A DNA stretch of 9,022 nucleotides from Thalassospiraceae bacterium (lineage in GTDB: Bacteria > Pseudomonadota > Alphaproteobacteria > Rhodospirillales > Magnetovibrionaceae), in the NCBI GenBank assembly GCA_030638205.1, contig DAOWFB010000024.1, positions 1 to 9,022 on the forward strand. Reading direction: 5' to 3'. The stretch's first letter is position 1. Each line of letters opens with the position of its first letter. The position numbers were made by a program, and so were the translations under genes. Below, piece by piece: positions 1 through 6,459 of the stretch. The notes beneath the pieces are model-generated. The model was not told the origin of the DNA. It made no database searches and saw only the letters and a list, made by a program, of their open reading frames with translations.

Positions 1-94
1 AAATTTGACATAGAGAGGATATTATATTAGCAATTGCTTAAATAATTAAACCATTAGGATTTCCGGGCCGTTATGGCCATTTAGGGAGACTAAA

Positions 95-355
95 ATGAAC
101 GAAAAACTAGCAAGCTTTATAGACACCCTTCCCACCATGCCGACCTTGGTTATTGGCACATGGATGGTCTTGGCACCGTTTGCGCCCGAGCCGCATTTGC
201 TGCAAAAATTTCTGATGGCCATGAACGGCGATACGTTCAAACTAATTGATGTGTTTGATGTGTTCATGCATGGCGGTTTTGGAATTATTGCTGGCCTTAA
301 AATTTGGCGCATACTTATCCAGCGGAACAATGTGGCGAGCAATCAAGACGCTTAA
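95..355 (+). CDS. small conserved membrane-associated protein, function unknown
   Basis: The product is 86 aa. It has a hydrophobic first half (about residues 11-29), then a conserved-looking block APFAPEPHL (27-35), and a second part with IDVFDVFMHG (51-60) leading into a hydrophobic end (about 58-75). I recognise this layout (APF-PEPHL, a short linker, then IDIFDL--H) from small proteobacterial proteins that databases often label 'RND transporter'. At this length it cannot be an RND pump, so that name should not be trusted. The ATG at 95 has a good Shine–Dalgarno, GGGAG at 84-88 with a 6-nt spacer. The gene converges on motB and its TAA overlaps the motB stop within TTAA at 352-355. The function is unknown. 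I am fairly confident that the gene is real. Confidence 0.75.
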   Translation: MNEKLASFIDTLPTMPTLVIGTWMVLAPFAPEPHLLQKFLMAMNGDTFKLIDVFDVFMHGGFGIIAGLKIWRILIQRNNVASNQDA

Positions 356-1197
356 TTATCAGCACTATTATTTTCGTTGTCATCGCCATCGTAACGCCTA
401 ATTGCAATTTCAACTCGCCTATTGGCGGCGCGGTTAATGGGCCCTGTGTTGGCCATTAACGGGCGTGAGTCGGCATAACCCTGCACCGTGATTTTAGATG
501 GTGAAATAGTGGTATTTGCCAATAGGTAATGTGCCACCGATGCCGCCCTGGCCGTGGAAAGATCCCAATTAGAACGATAGCGTTCAGTGGTAATGGGAAT
601 GTCATCGGTATGGCCGGAAATAATTATATGGGCATTGCCTTCTTTAATTGCATCTTCCAGCACCACAACAATTTTTTGCATGGTTGGCAAAAACTGATTT
701 AATAATTCACCACTGCCTGACATAAATGAAACTTGATCTGGAAAACGAATAATTGTTACGTCACCCGCGCTTACAACATCAATTAATGAATTTTCAATTT
801 CACTTGCCATTTCATCTTGTAATCGTGACAGCGTTTTTTGGCTTTGTTCGGCAAATGCGTCTGCTGGCTGACCTTCAATTTGTGGTGCATCGGCAACTTC
901 ACCTTCGGCCTGCTCATCAACCGGTAATATTTTTGCAACTGGCACCGGTAACGCCATTGTTTTGGCGGTGTGGGTTGGGGTGCCGCCGCGTTCTATTAGC
1001 CCGGTCAACATGCTTTCTTTTTGAAAACCAAATGCATCGCGCAGGTTTCCAGCCAAATCTTTAAAGCGTTGAGTTTCCATTGTGGAAAATGAAAGCAACA
1101 AAACAAAAAGCGTTAATAATAATGCCATTAAATCGGCAAAAGTTACCATCCATGACGGTGCGCCGCCGGATTTCATTTTTGTCTTGGCCGTGCTCAT
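352..1197 (-). CDS. motB: flagellar motor stator protein MotB (PomB-like)
   Basis: This is the peptidoglycan-anchored stator subunit that, with MotA, forms the ion channel driving flagellar rotation. The 281-aa product has a short cytoplasmic N-terminus and a single membrane helix (about residues 17-38) in the motif PSWMVTFADLMALL. D22 aligns with the ion-binding aspartate of MotB/PomB. A low-complexity Ala/Pro/Glu linker (about 80-125) follows, then a periplasmic OmpA-like peptidoglycan-binding domain (about 145-268) with SGHTDDIPI (194-202), WDLSTARA (211-218) and NRRVEI (259-264). The WM-TFADLM form resembles sodium-type PomB more than E. coli MotB, but which ion is used cannot be decided from sequence alone. 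The start codon overlaps the motA stop as ATGA, so translation is probably coupled. An acidic, Asn-rich tail ends the protein. Confidence 0.95.
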   Translation of the reverse strand: MSTAKTKMKSGGAPSWMVTFADLMALLLTLFVLLLSFSTMETQRFKDLAGNLRDAFGFQKESMLTGLIERGGTPTHTAKTMALPVPVAKILPVDEQAEGEVADAPQIEGQPADAFAEQSQKTLSRLQDEMASEIENSLIDVVSAGDVTIIRFPDQVSFMSGSGELLNQFLPTMQKIVVVLEDAIKEGNAHIIISGHTDDIPITTERYRSNWDLSTARAASVAHYLLANTTISPSKITVQGYADSRPLMANTGPINRAANRRVEIAIRRYDGDDNENNSADN

Positions 1198-1991
1198 GTT
1201 TTTTGCTCGGCAGGTGCCGGGGCATCATCATCTTCGGCTGGTTTGTTATGCTGCCCTTCGGGAAGATATGCTTCTAAAATATCGGCCAGCACCATCGGGC
1301 TTTGCCGCCCATGTATTTGGGTTACCGCTTCAAGGATAAGCTCTTTTATTACGCGCTCTTCTTCGGTTTTAGATTCCAGTTTGTCCGCAATTGGCAGCGC
1401 GATTAGGTTTGCAATAAGTGCGCCATATAATGTGGTCAGCAACGCAACCGCCATGGCCGGGCCAATGGTTGCCGGGTCTTCTAGGCTGGAAAGCATTTGT
1501 ACCAAGCCAACCAGCGTGCCAATCATGCCCATGGCCGGTGCCGATTCGCCAATGCCGCGAAATATTTTTCCACCTTCTTCGTGACGTTGAATTGATAATT
1601 CCATTTCGCTGGTCAATGCTTTACGCACAACTTCTAATGCGTGCCCGTCGATGCACAGCCTTAATCCGCGTTTGAAAAATTTGTTGCTTACCTCAACTTG
1701 TTCCAGTGCAAGCATGCCTTCTTTGCGTGCCCGTCCGGCCAAATCAATTGATGTATCAATAAGCGCGCGTGGGTTTTCGTATGCGCTAATAAACGCAGAC
1801 TTAATTCCTAATTTGAATGCAATAAAAACACTGGAGAGTGAAAATTTGACAAGCGTAGCGGCAAAAGTACCGCCAACAACGATTAGAAATCCCGGAAGAT
1901 TAAGAAATATCCAAAGCTCCGACCCTGACATAACCGCCAGACCCACAACCAATATACCGATAACCAATCCTAAAAGGGTAGCCAGATCCAT
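1194..1991 (-). CDS. motA: flagellar motor stator protein MotA (PomA-like)
   Basis: This is the membrane subunit of the flagellar stator. Its cytoplasmic loop contacts the rotor and it surrounds the MotB helix. The 265-aa product starts MDLATLLGL, as Vibrio PomA does. It has four predicted membrane helices: about 4-22, 27-48, 150-170 and 178-202. A large cytoplasmic loop (about 50-148) includes the charged patch RARKEGMLALEQVE (87-100), which corresponds to the rotor-interacting region. The conserved prolines lie in SAPAMGMIGTLVG (150-162) and IGPAMAVALLTTLYG (176-190). The length is close to PomA. The start is supported by GAGG on the minus strand (plus positions 1999-2002) with a 7-nt spacer. 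It is the first gene of a two-gene operon with motB. The Ala/Pro/Asp-rich C-terminal tail (about 249-265) looks dispensable. Confidence 0.95.
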   Translation of the reverse strand: MDLATLLGLVIGILVVGLAVMSGSELWIFLNLPGFLIVVGGTFAATLVKFSLSSVFIAFKLGIKSAFISAYENPRALIDTSIDLAGRARKEGMLALEQVEVSNKFFKRGLRLCIDGHALEVVRKALTSEMELSIQRHEEGGKIFRGIGESAPAMGMIGTLVGLVQMLSSLEDPATIGPAMAVALLTTLYGALIANLIALPIADKLESKTEEERVIKELILEAVTQIHGRQSPMVLADILEAYLPEGQHNKPAEDDDAPAPAEQKT

Positions 1992-2029
1992 GACATCGCC
2001 TCGTCCAATCTATAATCATCGCGCCCCAC

Positions 2030-2041
2030 AGCAATATTGCT
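2030..2041. repeat. 12-bp perfect palindrome AGCAATATTGCT
   Basis: AGCAATATTGCT equals its own reverse complement. It sits about 38 bp upstream of the motA start and 64-100 bp upstream of the rightward gene, depending on which start that gene uses. The position fits an operator for a dimeric regulator of one or both divergent transcripts, but no regulator gene is nearby and a palindrome this short could arise by chance. Confidence 0.35.
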
Positions 2042-2072
2042 ATATAGTTTAGCAGTAAATTACTTATCTTTC

Positions 2073-2106
2073 AAAGAGGCGGGTCTTTTAAAGAGGCGGC
2101 TCTCTT
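2073..2106 (+). repeat. 17-bp direct tandem repeat, two copies
   Basis: Copy one is AAAGAGGCGGGTCTTTT (2073-2089) and copy two is AAAGAGGCGGCTCTCTT (2090-2106). They match at 15 of 17 positions. Each copy can also fold into a small hairpin (AAAGA with TCTTT; AAGAG with CTCTT). Both carry the Shine–Dalgarno-like AAGAGG, and the second copy runs into the alternative TTG start at 2105. Confidence 0.7.
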
Positions 2107-2140
2107 GGCCGGGGCTCCAAGTAGGGATAGTCTCTTACAC

Positions 2141-2560
2141 ATGATAAAAAATGACAACAATTTAACCCCACCGGGAGCAGCGGTTATTGAGCGCATTGCG
2201 GGGGACCAGCTAAAAAAATTGCCCCCAGAATTTTTGCCCCACACTCAGGGCTTGATTATCAGGGTGGATGAATTGCCCAACCATGAAACAGTGGTCGAGC
2301 TTGAACTAGATAGCGCGTTTGATTTGCTTGGCCTATATCGTGGTGTCGCCATTAATAATAAAAGCGTGCACAACACCCCCACCGACGTGGACATGATTTT
2401 TCTTTATCGCAGGCCAATACTTGATTACTGGTGCGAAACAGGTGAAGACTTGGGCCATTTGGTGCGTCATGTATTAATTCATGAAATTGGCCATCATTTT
2501 GGTTTTAGCGACGACGACATGGAACAAATTGAAAATTCATCAGCAGAAAAATCAGGTTAA
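2141..2560 (+). CDS. small zincin-like metallopeptidase family protein (PF06262 type)
   Basis: The 139-aa product carries the extended zinc-site motif HEIGHHFGFSD at residues 114-124. H114 and H118 are the first two zinc ligands, E115 the catalytic base and D124 the likely third ligand (HExxHxxGxxD). The segment before it, with IFLYRRPILDYW (86-97) and GEDLGHLVRHVLIHE, is typical of the 'metallopeptidase family protein' / DUF1025 group. There is no signal peptide, so the protein is probably cytoplasmic. The substrate is unknown for the family. The start is ambiguous. ATG at 2141 has only AGGGA 13 nt upstream, whereas TTG at 2105 would add 12 residues and has GAGG (2093-2096) with an 8-nt spacer. 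I chose ATG because conserved family sequence begins after it. The methyltransferase gene follows after 2 bp, so the two are probably co-transcribed. Confidence 0.85.
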   Translation: MIKNDNNLTPPGAAVIERIAGDQLKKLPPEFLPHTQGLIIRVDELPNHETVVELELDSAFDLLGLYRGVAINNKSVHNTPTDVDMIFLYRRPILDYWCETGEDLGHLVRHVLIHEIGHHFGFSDDDMEQIENSSAEKSG

Positions 2561-2562
2561 TT

Positions 2563-3510
2563 ATGTCGCCAGAAAAATTGCCCATCTGTCCCATTTGTTC
2601 CGGTAAATCCATGACCGTTAAAAGTTTGCCGCAGTTTGAAGTGCGCAAACAAATTGCCCATGTGTTCGGCCAAAATGTTCCGGCAGAAATTATAATTCCC
2701 GATTATACCATGATGGAATGCACGGCTTGTTCATTGGTGTTTGCCGACCCAATGCTTGGGGGTGGGGCGGATTATTATGATTGGATTACGTCACTGCCCG
2801 GATACAGTGCCGGGCAAAGATGGGAATGGAAAAAAATTTCAAACCATCTTGGCGGACGCAAAAAACATTTAAAAATATTAGAGGTCGGCTGTGGCAATGG
2901 CAGGCTCATGAAATATTTATCTGCTAATAAAAATTTAAACCTTAGCGGCGTTGATGTAAGCGAGCCTTCTATCAAACTGGCACAGGAAAAAGGCCTTGAT
3001 GCACGGCTGGTTGATTTTTCAAACCCCGACGGCGCATTGGCCAGCGGTGAAATGTTTGATGGCATAATTCTCAGCCACGTTCTTGAACATGTGGGCAATC
3101 CGCTGGTGGTAGCACGCCAGCTTGCCAAAAGGCTTAATCCCGGTGGCTCGATTTATGTTTCGGTTCCTTATTCACCCATGAGCCGCGAACTTGATGGTTG
3201 GGATATCCAAAATCTGCCACCGCACCACTTGACCCGATGGAACAAAAATTCCCTTATCCAGTTGGCGGGTGAACTGGGGTTACGGCTTGACCTTGAAACC
3301 GCCAAGGCCAAATCACCGTTCAAACGCGCAGTTCAAGATACCTGCGGCCGGGCGCTGGGCGATAAACATCCATCTATCTTCACGCGTTTAATAATAGTGG
3401 CTGCTAATTTTAAAATGTTTATAAATTTTTATAATCGCCACCGCGAACGCGAACGCATAAACCGCCAGCCCGCGGGCGATACCGCACTGGCGATATTTAT
3501 CCGGGCTTAA
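2563..3510 (+). CDS. class I SAM-dependent methyltransferase with N-terminal zinc-ribbon-like part
   Basis: The 315-aa product has two CxxC pairs, C9/C12 and C53/C56, that probably bind zinc. A Rossmann-type methyltransferase domain (about 100-250) follows. Motif I is LEVGCGNGRL (106-115), the acidic residue ending strand 2 is D131 in GVDVSEPS, and motif IV-like sequence is SHVLEHV (171-177), followed by LNPGGSIYVSVPY (191-203). PPHHLTRW (219-226) is a motif I associate with methyltransferases of the Methyltransf_23 type, several of which act on sugars or surface polysaccharides. The C-terminal part (about 250-315) is basic and not recognised. The substrate is unknown. Small-molecule, glycan and protein targets are all possible. 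The start lies 2 bp after the zincin stop, with the likely Shine–Dalgarno inside the upstream gene. The strong class assignment does not extend to substrate. Confidence 0.88.
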   Translation: MSPEKLPICPICSGKSMTVKSLPQFEVRKQIAHVFGQNVPAEIIIPDYTMMECTACSLVFADPMLGGGADYYDWITSLPGYSAGQRWEWKKISNHLGGRKKHLKILEVGCGNGRLMKYLSANKNLNLSGVDVSEPSIKLAQEKGLDARLVDFSNPDGALASGEMFDGIILSHVLEHVGNPLVVARQLAKRLNPGGSIYVSVPYSPMSRELDGWDIQNLPPHHLTRWNKNSLIQLAGELGLRLDLETAKAKSPFKRAVQDTCGRALGDKHPSIFTRLIIVAANFKMFINFYNRHRERERINRQPAGDTALAIFIRA

Positions 3511-3545
3511 TTGATTCCTGTTACCAAGAAGACATCAATAATCAA

Positions 3546-3552
3546 AAGGAGG
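3546..3552 (+). promoter_or_regulatory. strong Shine–Dalgarno AAGGAGG that sets the Sel1 protein start
   Basis: AAGGAGG, extended by further Gs to 3556, lies 9 nt before the ATG at 3562. It is the closest match to the anti-Shine–Dalgarno in the window. It argues for ATG 3562 over the in-frame TTG at 3511, which directly abuts the methyltransferase stop. Confidence 0.75.
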
Positions 3553-3561
3553 GGGGTGCTC

Positions 3562-4281
3562 ATGAGATTGTTTGGGCTGTTCATTGTGTGCGCATTGGTT
3601 TTTGCGGGAACCAATGTTAATGCAAGTCAGAATGGAAAGGTGCAAGTAGCGCAGGCCAATGGCAAAAAAGCCACCGTTGATGAACTTGTTGCATTGGCAG
3701 ACAGCGGCAATTCTTTGGCCCAACTTCAAATGGGATTGATTCTGCGTTCGGGGCTTGATGGTGTTGCCAAAGACCCCAAGCGGGCGTTTGGTTACCTCCT
3801 CAAGGCAGCAGAGCAGGCGCAATGGAACAGTCAATATATGATTGCCGATATGTATGCGACTGGATGGGGGGTTGGTAAGGACCCGGTTTCGGCGCTCAAA
3901 TGGGCCAGTATTGCCGCCGGACGGGGTAGCAAAGCAGGGCTGAGCATTGCGACTAAGCTTCGGGGCACTCTCGACAAAAAATCAATAAAGAAAGCACAAT
4001 CGATAGCCGACAAATGGACAAAGGTAACATTGATTGATGGCAGGCCATCTGGTGAATATAGCGTTTCGTGCAGGGTGCTCCGTATTCAAATTGAGCAAGC
4101 TAAGAATTTTATGGATAACGTGAAAACAAAAACCGATATCAAACGATTTAAATCGTCGATTGGTATAAAAAAGTGGTCAAGCCTTTTGATAATATATCCA
4201 TCAGGTATAGTCGCCTTGGATGATATTTCCCGCCGATACAAGGGATTGCGTAAAGTACGGTCGCGCAAAGGGTGCTCCTGA
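3562..4281 (+). CDS. exported Sel1-repeat (SLR/TPR-like) protein
   Basis: The 239-aa product begins with a signal peptide: MR, a hydrophobic core (about 3-17), and a probable cleavage site after VNA (21). Two Sel1-like repeats follow. The first is about residues 51-86 (AQLQMGLILRSG…DPKRAFGYLLKAAEQ) and the second about 87-121 (SQYMIADMYATGWGVGKDPVSALKW…). They form helical-hairpin scaffolds that usually bind partner proteins. The C-terminal half (about 155-239) is basic, not recognised, and has two cysteines (C170, C238) that could form a disulfide in the periplasm. Starting at the ATG gives a clean signal peptide and uses the strong ribosome site at 3546-3552. Starting at TTG 3511 would add 17 polar residues in front of it. 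It lies 51 bp after the methyltransferase on the same strand. The function is unknown. Confidence 0.8.
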   Translation: MRLFGLFIVCALVFAGTNVNASQNGKVQVAQANGKKATVDELVALADSGNSLAQLQMGLILRSGLDGVAKDPKRAFGYLLKAAEQAQWNSQYMIADMYATGWGVGKDPVSALKWASIAAGRGSKAGLSIATKLRGTLDKKSIKKAQSIADKWTKVTLIDGRPSGEYSVSCRVLRIQIEQAKNFMDNVKTKTDIKRFKSSIGIKKWSSLLIIYPSGIVALDDISRRYKGLRKVRSRKGCS

Positions 4282-4463
4282 CACGCAAGTAACTTACTTT
4301 TGCTCGGACAGTGATGCTTAAAATTGGTGGTGGCCTAAGGGGGAATCGGGCCCTAACTCTAACTGGAGGAATCAAGCCGGGGTCGGCCCCTTGCCGGGCG
4401 ACGGCGTTTAAGGGTAGTTTGTCGTTAAAATTAACTCCAACCACTATGATAGGGCCACCATAA
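4282..4463. other. 182-bp gene-free spacer upstream of yggT
   Basis: No gene on either strand is convincing here. The minus-strand open frame that crosses it runs through both neighbouring genes. The stretch holds an AAGTAA/TTACTT inverted repeat (4287-4299) whose 1-nt centre is too small for a hairpin, a CTAACT direct doublet (4353-4364), and GC-rich self-complementary segments. These include GGGCC 4348-4352 with GGCCC 4385-4389, and GGGG 4379-4382 with CCCC 4387-4390. It probably carries the promoter and a structured 5' leader of the yggT–folD–nnrU–lepA run. I recognise no known riboswitch and no terminator with a T-run. Confidence 0.45.
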
Positions 4464-4766
4464 ATGGACGTAATTCTTGTTCCCTTTCTCCAGCTCGTTC
4501 TTGCCATCATCAATATTTATGTATGGATATTGGTGGCAAGTGTAATTCTTAGCTGGCTAATCTCCTTTGGCGTGGTTAACACATCTAACCGCTTTGTTTA
4601 TTCCATTGGCGATATTATTCACCGCATAACCGAACCGGTGCTTCGCCCCATACGCAATATTTTACCCGATATGGGAAATGTTGATTTATCGCCAGTGGTG
4701 TTAATATTGCTGCTGTGGTTTGTGGAAAATATGATTATACAACTTTTGGTGAAATTAGTAAGTTAG
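4464..4766 (+). CDS. YggT family integral membrane protein
   Basis: The 100-aa product has two hydrophobic segments (about 4-36 and 74-97). The linker has RFVYSIGDIIHRITEPVLRP followed by IRNILPDMGNVDLSP, the EP-L-P-R--LP---G--D-SP signature of YggT (PF02325). The family is found across bacteria and in chloroplasts (CCB3/YlmG), with suggested roles in osmotic tolerance, cell division or cofactor assembly. No biochemical function is established. AGGG at 4451-4454 lies 9 nt before the ATG. folD follows after 13 bp, so the two are probably one transcript. The length is normal for the family. Confidence 0.9.
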   Translation: MDVILVPFLQLVLAIINIYVWILVASVILSWLISFGVVNTSNRFVYSIGDIIHRITEPVLRPIRNILPDMGNVDLSPVVLILLLWFVENMIIQLLVKLVS

Positions 4767-4779
4767 TGGGCTTTATGTG

Positions 4780-5685
4780 ATGGCCGACAGTGCTGTAAAA
4801 TTAATTGCCAAAATAATTGATGGTAAAAAATTTGCCGAGGGCCTTCGCGCCAGCGTTGCCAAAGATGTGGCCGATTTAAAATCCAATCATGACCTTACCC
4901 CCGGCTTGGCGGTAGTGTTGGTTGGTGATGACGCCGCATCCCAAGTTTATGTAAGAAACAAAGGCGAACAAACCAAAGCTGCGGGAATGAATTCGTTTAC
5001 ATTTCGTCTGCCCGATGATGCCTCAGAAGATGAATTATTGGCCCGCGTGGAAGAATTAAACAATGACGCTGCCGTTCACGGTATTTTGGTGCAGCTGCCG
5101 TTGCCTACCCATATGAACGCGGACAAGGTAATTAACGCAATTAATCCAGCCAAAGACGTTGATGGTTTCCACGTAATTAATTCAGGCCTGCTTGCCACCG
5201 GCCAAGATGGCATGGTGCCGTGTACGCCATTGGGCTGTGTCATGCTGATTAAAGACGTGCTGGGAAACGACCTTTCTGGTAAACGTGCATTGGTATTGGG
5301 CCGTTCCAATATTGTCGGCAAACCCATGGCGCAATTATTGCTGCGTGAAAATTGTACCGTTACCATTGCCCATTCGCGCACGGTTGATTTAGCTGATGAA
5401 TGCAAACGCGCCGACATTTTGGTAGCCGCTGTTGGTCAGGCACAAATGGTAAAGGCAAACTGGGTAAAGCCCGGTGCCTGCGTAATTGATGTTGGCATGA
5501 ACCGCATACCCGCACCCGAACGCGGAACGGGTAAAACCCGGCTGGTTGGTGACGTTGATTTTGAGATTGTAAAAAATGTCGCAGGCTCCATAACCCCGGT
5601 TCCGGGCGGGGTTGGGCCAATGACCATTGCGGTATTGTTGGCCAGCACGGTTAGGGCGGCCAAACGAATTCATGAAATTGATTAG
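4780..5685 (+). CDS. folD: bifunctional methylenetetrahydrofolate dehydrogenase / methenyltetrahydrofolate cyclohydrolase FolD
   Basis: FolD is a cytoplasmic enzyme that interconverts 5,10-methylene-, 5,10-methenyl- and 10-formyl-tetrahydrofolate with NADP+, supplying one-carbon units for purines and initiator formyl-Met-tRNA. The 301-aa product has the catalytic-domain YVRNK motif, with Y57 and K61 as the expected active-site pair. It also has VHGILVQLPLP, then KDVDGFH, PCTPLGCVMLI, the nucleotide-binding VLGRSNIVGKPMAQLLL, the HSRT turn, PGACVIDVGMNRI, and the C-terminal signature GSITPVPGGVGPMTIAVLL. The length is near the family norm of about 285-300. I chose ATG at 4780; GTG at 4777 is directly in frame and would add one Met. 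The Shine–Dalgarno is weak. yggT lies 13 bp upstream, and the NnrU-family gene starts 17 bp after the stop. Confidence 0.97.
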   Translation: MADSAVKLIAKIIDGKKFAEGLRASVAKDVADLKSNHDLTPGLAVVLVGDDAASQVYVRNKGEQTKAAGMNSFTFRLPDDASEDELLARVEELNNDAAVHGILVQLPLPTHMNADKVINAINPAKDVDGFHVINSGLLATGQDGMVPCTPLGCVMLIKDVLGNDLSGKRALVLGRSNIVGKPMAQLLLRENCTVTIAHSRTVDLADECKRADILVAAVGQAQMVKANWVKPGACVIDVGMNRIPAPERGTGKTRLVGDVDFEIVKNVAGSITPVPGGVGPMTIAVLLASTVRAAKRIHEID

Positions 5686-5702
5686 CGCTTCGAGTAATTA
5701 AA

Positions 5703-6407
5703 ATGCCAGAAATATTTGACCTCGCTCTAACTATCGCAATTTTTATTATCGCCCACATGTTGCCGGCTATCGCACCATTGCGCCGTGGCCTTATATCGGT
5801 TGTGGGCAAGGCCCCCTACATAGTTGGTTTTTCAATGATGTCGCTGGGATTATTGGGCTGGGTCGGTGTGGCCTATGTAAACGCGCCTTATATTGAACTT
5901 TGGTTGTTGCCCAGCTTTGCATTGTGGTTGCCCGTATTATTAATGCCGCTTGCCAGTATTTTATTGGTGGCGGTTTTTACCAACCCCAATCCACTTTCCG
6001 TTGCTCTAAAATCAGATGGGTTTAACCCTGCTCGCCCCGGCGTGGTTGGTATTACTCGCCACCCATTATTGGCGGCGTTGCTTTTGTGGTCGGGGGCGCA
6101 CCTGATAATCAATGGTGATTTGGCGGCATTATTATTGTTTGGGTTTTTCACCATAATGCCGCTGACAGGCCCGTTCAGCATCGAAGGTCGCAAAAAACAA
6201 AAACTGGGGGCCGATGAATGGGCACGTTTAAGCGGGCCAACATCGCTTGTCCCGTTCTGGGCCATCATAAAAGGCCGTAAAGGCTCGGCAGGCTTGGCGG
6301 CCAGCATTGCCAGCATTGGTTGGGGCACGGTGGTGCTGGGATTGGCACTATATGGTGCGGTGCTGTTTTTTCACGCTGACGTTATTGGTGTGGTGCCATA
6401 TCCTTGA
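5703..6407 (+). CDS. NnrU family membrane protein
   Basis: The 234-aa product is mostly hydrophobic, with about six predicted membrane segments (roughly 5-22, 37-58, 68-92, 124-136, 138-155 and 202-223). GVVGITRHPLLAALLLWSG (113-131) contains the R-H-P motif (119-121) and is followed by AHLIINGD (132-139), which marks NnrU (PF07298). The end HADVIGVVPYP also resembles family C-termini. The family is named for a Rhodobacter gene linked to nitrite/nitric oxide metabolism and is related to the plant zeta-carotene isomerase Z-ISO, a haem enzyme. No denitrification or carotenoid genes are in the window, so the role here is open. The ATG at 5703 has only a weak GAG-like ribosome site. It sits 17 bp after folD and about 50 bp before lepA. 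Confidence 0.88.
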   Translation: MPEIFDLALTIAIFIIAHMLPAIAPLRRGLISVVGKAPYIVGFSMMSLGLLGWVGVAYVNAPYIELWLLPSFALWLPVLLMPLASILLVAVFTNPNPLSVALKSDGFNPARPGVVGITRHPLLAALLLWSGAHLIINGDLAALLLFGFFTIMPLTGPFSIEGRKKQKLGADEWARLSGPTSLVPFWAIIKGRKGSAGLAASIASIGWGTVVLGLALYGAVLFFHADVIGVVPYP

Positions 6408-6459
6408 GAACAGATAAGAAGCTAGTCAAACCGCCGAGGCGATGCTAAAAGCCCAGCCC

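Larger units (their letters stand above)
1992..2140. other. divergent spacer between motA and the zincin gene
   Basis: This 149-bp spacer (113 bp if the TTG at 2105 is the start of the rightward gene) separates motA (leftward) from the rightward gene run, so both promoters should lie here. It contains TATAAT on the plus strand at 2011-2016, a 12-bp palindrome at 2030-2041 and a 17-bp tandem repeat at 2073-2106. I could not place a convincing -35/-10 pair for either direction. On the minus strand TAAA followed 15 nt later by GCTG only partly resembles a flagellar sigma-28 promoter, so I do not call one. Confidence 0.5.

Noticed and set aside
5..30. TTGACA at 5-10 as a -35 box for the first gene
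   Set aside because: No acceptable -10 lies 16-18 nt downstream. The TATATT at 23-28 is only 12 nt away. The motif may belong to sequence left of the window.
66..78. GGCC…GGCC hairpin (66-69 / 75-78) as a terminator
   Set aside because: The stem is only 4 bp, there is no T-run after it, and it lies just before the ribosome site of the 95-355 gene.
2004..2060. Sigma-28 flagellar promoter for motA (TAAA-N15-GCTG on the minus strand)
   Set aside because: The -10 half matches only the first part of GCCGATAA, which is too weak to claim.
4287..4299. AAGTAA-C-TTACTT followed by TTs as a terminator for the Sel1 gene
   Set aside because: A 1-nt loop cannot form a hairpin, the stem is AT-rich, and the T-run is too short.
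4148..4513. 121-codon minus-strand open frame across the yggT spacer
   Set aside because: It overlaps the ends of both neighbouring plus-strand genes, has no ribosome site, and its translation is Arg/Pro/Ile-rich with no recognisable domain.
5888..6328. 146-codon minus-strand open frame inside the NnrU-family gene
   Set aside because: It is fully antisense to a well-supported gene. Its composition is that expected from the reverse frame of hydrophobic codons.
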